DNA of 8,300 bases from an uncultured Terriglobales bacterium. Lineage in GTDB: Bacteria > Acidobacteriota > Terriglobia > Terriglobales > Acidobacteriaceae. Below are positions 5,321 to 8,300 of this stretch, in pieces (the first letter of the stretch is position 1; every line of letters starts with the position of its first letter). The translations under genes and the position numbers were made by a program. Below the pieces are notes generated by a model, which saw only the letters and a list, made by a program, of their open reading frames with translations, was not told where the DNA came from and did not search any database. The stretch is taken from the NCBI GenBank assembly GCA_955652845.1, contig CATPBY010000364.1, positions 1 through 8,300 on the forward strand, given 5' to 3'.

Positions 5321-8170
5321 CTACTGCACTTTCGCGTATTCCGCTTTGGCTTGGCGGAGCAGAGGAATTTCCGGGTCGGCATCCTTCCATAGACCAAAGA
5401 AATCCTGGTAGGCGACGCGGCTGTTGGCCTTGTCCCCTTGCAAAGCGTAGGCGCGAGCCATTCCAAGGTGAGATAGGGGGAGCAACACGTCTACACCGAT
5501 ATAGCTTTTGACGTCCAGCAGGCGCTGGTATGCCTGAACGGCTTCCGCCGCCCGTCCCGCCTTCAGATACGCGTTGGCGCGGACGTACAATACCGCGGAG
5601 TTGACGCGAGCATAAACCATGGCATTGTCCAGCAGGTCGATTGCCTTGGCGGCATTGCTATGGTTTATTTCAATCTGGGCTTTGACCAGGGGCACGTATA
5701 CAAATTGCACCAGGGTATCGTAGGGACGTTTTTTGGCAATGTCGTCTGCCAGTTTTTCTGCTTTCTGATCGTCGCCGTTGACAGCCAGTGCGAACGCAGC
5801 GTTCAGGACTATGGTTGCCGATTGAGAAGTCTTCAACGCTTGCGTCACACTTTCCTGAACCCCCGTCTTATAAAGTAAAAGCGCCTTACCCATAGCTTCC
5901 TGCGAGTACTCATTCGCAATGGCTTCGTTCAGTCCGAGCCGTTCCGCCGCTTCCCGATTTTTTTTCCCGTATTCGATGGCCTGCTGCACCCGGCCCTGGG
6001 CGCCAGCCACGCCGGACTTGAATCCAAAAACCACGGCTTCCCCGGCTGGGCCGCTCTTAGCCGCCAAGTCGAGTTCCCGCTCCATGGTCGGGATGTCGTT
6101 CTGGACCCACGAGATTCCAGCCAACTGGACATAGGTTGGAAACCCGGCGAGGTTGCGCTGTAAGGCCTGGTTCAAGGTGGCTTTGGCCTCGTCCAGGCGG
6201 TTGAGCCCCACATAGGCATTGGCCAGATTGGCATAACCACTCAGGCTGTCGGGATCGAGTTCGATCGACCGCCTGGCATTGTCCAGCGCGTTCTCAAACT
6301 GGCCCAGTTGACTGTAAATGTTGGCCAGATTGTTGTAGGGAATCGAGTCGCGGGGATAAGTTTGCTTGTAAAGTTCAAGCGCAGTGATTCCCTTATCCAG
6401 CTGGCCGGAGTCGGCGAAGTAGTGCGACATGATGTAGAGCTTTTCGTGCTGGCTGGCGCGATCGCGCAATTCGAAAGCTTTTTGCCGATTCTGCTCCGAA
6501 AGCTCGGTCTGGCCCAGGTTGTTGTAGATCGCGCCCAAACGCGCGTAAGCCATGGCAAAATTGGGATCCAGTTCAATCGCCCGCTGATTTAGGGGGAGGG
6601 CTGCCATTTCATCGCCTATCTGATGCTTGGCGTCTCCCAGGCTCAGGGCCTTAAGTGCCTCCAGGGACGATGTCGTGGCTTCCGATAAAGGCTTGTCGTA
6701 TTTCTGAACCGAACCGATCGACTCTCCCAGTTTTCTGCGCAAGTCGGAGCCAGCCTGGTGAAGTGAGGTCAGCACATCTTCTTTTTTGGCCGCCTGTACC
6801 TCTTCTCTGGCCAGCGAGTCGCCGGTGGCTGCGTTTACCGCGTCCAGACTGATCACGTACTGGCTTCCGAGGTTGGCGATCGAACCGTTCAGCATTGCCT
6901 TAATCCCATTGCGCTGGCAGACCTCTCGACCCACCTGGCCGGTGATGCGCTCATCGGGCCCACGCCCCATGAACTGCAAAGTCTGCCGCACCTTCTGTTC
7001 GGGAAAGACGTTCAGATAGGGCGACTGCTCGAGATCGACCGCCAGAGCTTTCTTTAGCGCGCCATCGAACACGGGATCGGCTGTAGTGTTAACGAAGTCG
7101 GTAAGCAGGATAGCGTCTTTCTCAGTCATCACGGCTCGTCCGCGGCGGGCGAAAAATGTCATCGCCAGACCAATGACCGAGATCACTACCACCGCCATCA
7201 CGACGTAGTTCCAGAGATTTCGACCGACTGCCGGAGCCGTTGCCCTTGCCCGCAGTCCGCTCGAAGAGGTGGCCGCAGAAGTCACCCCCGACTCGGTGTC
7301 GCGCTTCAACCGCTTCAGGTCCGCACGGACTTCAGCCGCACTCTGGTAGCGGAGGTCGCGATCTTTTTCCAGAAGTTTGTTGATGATGTCTTCCAGTTGC
7401 AATGGGACATCTGGGTTCAGCCGTACCGGCGCCACCGCTGGCCGGTTCAGGATGGCGTCGAAGATCACGGGCGCGGTGTCACCGCGGAACGGCAACGCGC
7501 CAGTCGCCATTTCATAGAGCACGGCGCCAAAAGAAAATAAATCAGTGCGCGTGTCCAGTTCCTTGCCGCGCGCCTGCTCCGGAGACATGTAAGCGACCGT
7601 GCCGACAGTCGATCCGGGGCTGGTCAGCATATCGCCACCCACTGTGTCGACGGTTACAGCCGAACCCAGCGTAGGGGCGCCGAACAGGGCTTCTGGCTTT
7701 AGGGTTTGTTTGGCGAGACCGAAGTCCAGAACCTTCGCCTGGTTCCGGGCAGTAACAAAAATGTTTGCCGGCTTGATGTCGCGATGAATGATGCCCTTGG
7801 CGTGAGCCGCTTCGAGAGCATCGGCAATCTGGATCGCCAGCCGCAAAAGCACGTCCATCTCGATGGGCTGCTTTCCAATTCGCTGTTTGAGCGTCTGGCC
7901 CTCCAGAAGCTCCATGGCGATAAAATAACGGCCCTCAACCTGCCCGATTTCATAAATGGTGCAGATGTTGGGATGGTTCAGAGCGGAGGCGGCCCGAGCC
8001 TCCCTTTGAAATCGTTCCAGCGATGCCGGGTCTTTTTCCAGATCCTCGGGAAGAAACTTCAGCGCAACATGGCGGCCGAGACTGAGGTCCTCGGCCTCAT
8101 ACACAACACCCATGCCGCCGCCGCCAAGCTGATGCAGAACCCGATAATGAGAGATGGTTTCGCTGATCAT
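5321..8170 (-). CDS. membrane serine/threonine kinase with TPR repeats (PknB type)
   Basis: From the ATG at 8168-8170 the product has 949 residues. The kinase domain (about 9-290) is complete: glycine loop LGGGGMG (15-21), K38 in VALK, helix-C E57, HRDIKPAN (129-136) with D131, K133 and N136, DFG (149-151), SPE (196-198) and D210. It should therefore be an active RD-type kinase. The activation segment is long, about 45 residues between DFG and SPE, and rich in Thr, Ser and Gly. A Ser/Ala-rich linker leads to one membrane span at about 319-341, then a domain at about 350-490 resembling the TolB-like region of similar proteins, then TPR-like helical repeats from about 510 to the end. The C-terminal half is probably outside the membrane. 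The frame is open upstream to a TTG at 8254, and an ATG at 8200 exists, but that ATG overlaps the -10 of a good promoter. I therefore start at 8170, although its ribosome binding site is weak. Substrates are unknown. Confidence 0.93.
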   Translation of the reverse strand: MISETISHYRVLHQLGGGGMGVVYEAEDLSLGRHVALKFLPEDLEKDPASLERFQREARAASALNHPNICTIYEIGQVEGRYFIAMELLEGQTLKQRIGKQPIEMDVLLRLAIQIADALEAAHAKGIIHRDIKPANIFVTARNQAKVLDFGLAKQTLKPEALFGAPTLGSAVTVDTVGGDMLTSPGSTVGTVAYMSPEQARGKELDTRTDLFSFGAVLYEMATGALPFRGDTAPVIFDAILNRPAVAPVRLNPDVPLQLEDIINKLLEKDRDLRYQSAAEVRADLKRLKRDTESGVTSAATSSSGLRARATAPAVGRNLWNYVVMAVVVISVIGLAMTFFARRGRAVMTEKDAILLTDFVNTTADPVFDGALKKALAVDLEQSPYLNVFPEQKVRQTLQFMGRGPDERITGQVGREVCQRNGIKAMLNGSIANLGSQYVISLDAVNAATGDSLAREEVQAAKKEDVLTSLHQAGSDLRRKLGESIGSVQKYDKPLSEATTSSLEALKALSLGDAKHQIGDEMAALPLNQRAIELDPNFAMAYARLGAIYNNLGQTELSEQNRQKAFELRDRASQHEKLYIMSHYFADSGQLDKGITALELYKQTYPRDSIPYNNLANIYSQLGQFENALDNARRSIELDPDSLSGYANLANAYVGLNRLDEAKATLNQALQRNLAGFPTYVQLAGISWVQNDIPTMERELDLAAKSGPAGEAVVFGFKSGVAGAQGRVQQAIEYGKKNREAAERLGLNEAIANEYSQEAMGKALLLYKTGVQESVTQALKTSQSATIVLNAAFALAVNGDDQKAEKLADDIAKKRPYDTLVQFVYVPLVKAQIEINHSNAAKAIDLLDNAMVYARVNSAVLYVRANAYLKAGRAAEAVQAYQRLLDVKSYIGVDVLLPLSHLGMARAYALQGDKANSRVAYQDFFGLWKDADPEIPLLRQAKAEYAKVQ

Positions 8171-8198
8171 CAACCAGGCAACTCCAGGGAGATTTTTC

Positions 8199-8227
8199 AT
8201 GGTAGGCTGCCCACGCGACCAAGTCAA
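8199..8227 (-). promoter_or_regulatory. sigma70-like promoter for the kinase gene
   Basis: On the minus strand TTGACT at 8227-8222 is followed by a 17-base spacer and TACCAT at 8204-8199. Transcription would start near 8192, giving a leader of about 20 bases to the ATG at 8170. The in-frame ATG at 8200-8198 overlaps the -10 and would lie outside the transcript. The hexamers and spacer length equal those at 4705-4733. Confidence 0.5.
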
Positions 8228-8300
8228 CGCAGACGCATACAGGGAAGTGGGCAAGGACGCACTAACGAGGCTGGATGTTACAGACTGTGCCAGAGGATCA
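8228..8300. other. right edge, nothing recognised
   Basis: The last 73 bases lie upstream of the kinase promoter. The kinase frame stays open to a TTG at 8254, but that stretch has no ribosome binding site and reads like noncoding sequence. I see no other gene start. Confidence 0.4.

Noticed and set aside
1..8300. A defence island, CRISPR array, transposon or biosynthetic cluster
   Set aside because: No spaced repeats, transposase, integrase, nuclease, toxin-antitoxin pair or clustered biosynthetic enzymes are visible; the genes are unrelated and separately oriented.

Overview
This window looks like chromosomal DNA of an Acidobacteriota (Terriglobia-like) soil bacterium. The main reason is the large PknB-type kinase at the right end. 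Its N-terminus, long activation loop, single membrane span and C-terminal TPR array follow a layout that is heavily multiplied in that phylum. Moderately GC-rich coding sequence, a small YtxH protein, a PilZ protein and a DUF3500 protein fit this. The assignment comes from family recognition, not from a database search.

Layout from left to right. Bases 1-362 hold no convincing gene, only a compositionally repeat-like stretch and possible gene remnants. Next come a cupin (363-743, +), a YtxH membrane protein (943-1239, +), a 477-base gene-poor gap, and a Tat-type exported DUF3500 protein (1717-2778, +). After these the genes alternate in direction: pilZ-domain protein (-), trpG/pabA glutaminase (+), rpiA (-), a small exported alpha/beta-barrel-like protein (+) and the kinase-TPR protein (5321-8170, -).

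The genes do not form an operon or one pathway. From 1717 onward each gene faces its neighbours head-to-head or tail-to-tail and must carry its own promoter. Good sigma70-like promoters are visible for pilZ, rpiA, the small exported protein and the kinase. The last two share the same -35 and -10 hexamers and spacer length. Housekeeping genes (rpiA in the pentose phosphate pathway, the glutaminase for chorismate amination) are mixed with signalling genes (PilZ, kinase) and cell-envelope or exported proteins (YtxH, DUF3500, the barrel protein).

I see no CRISPR array, transposase, rRNA, convincing tRNA, phage gene or defence system, and nothing that amounts to a new multi-gene system. The points most worth a second look are the matching promoters, the back-to-back divergent promoters inside one inverted repeat, the pair of competing hairpins between the last two genes, the exported DUF3500 protein of unknown function, and several start sites that the promoters help to decide.
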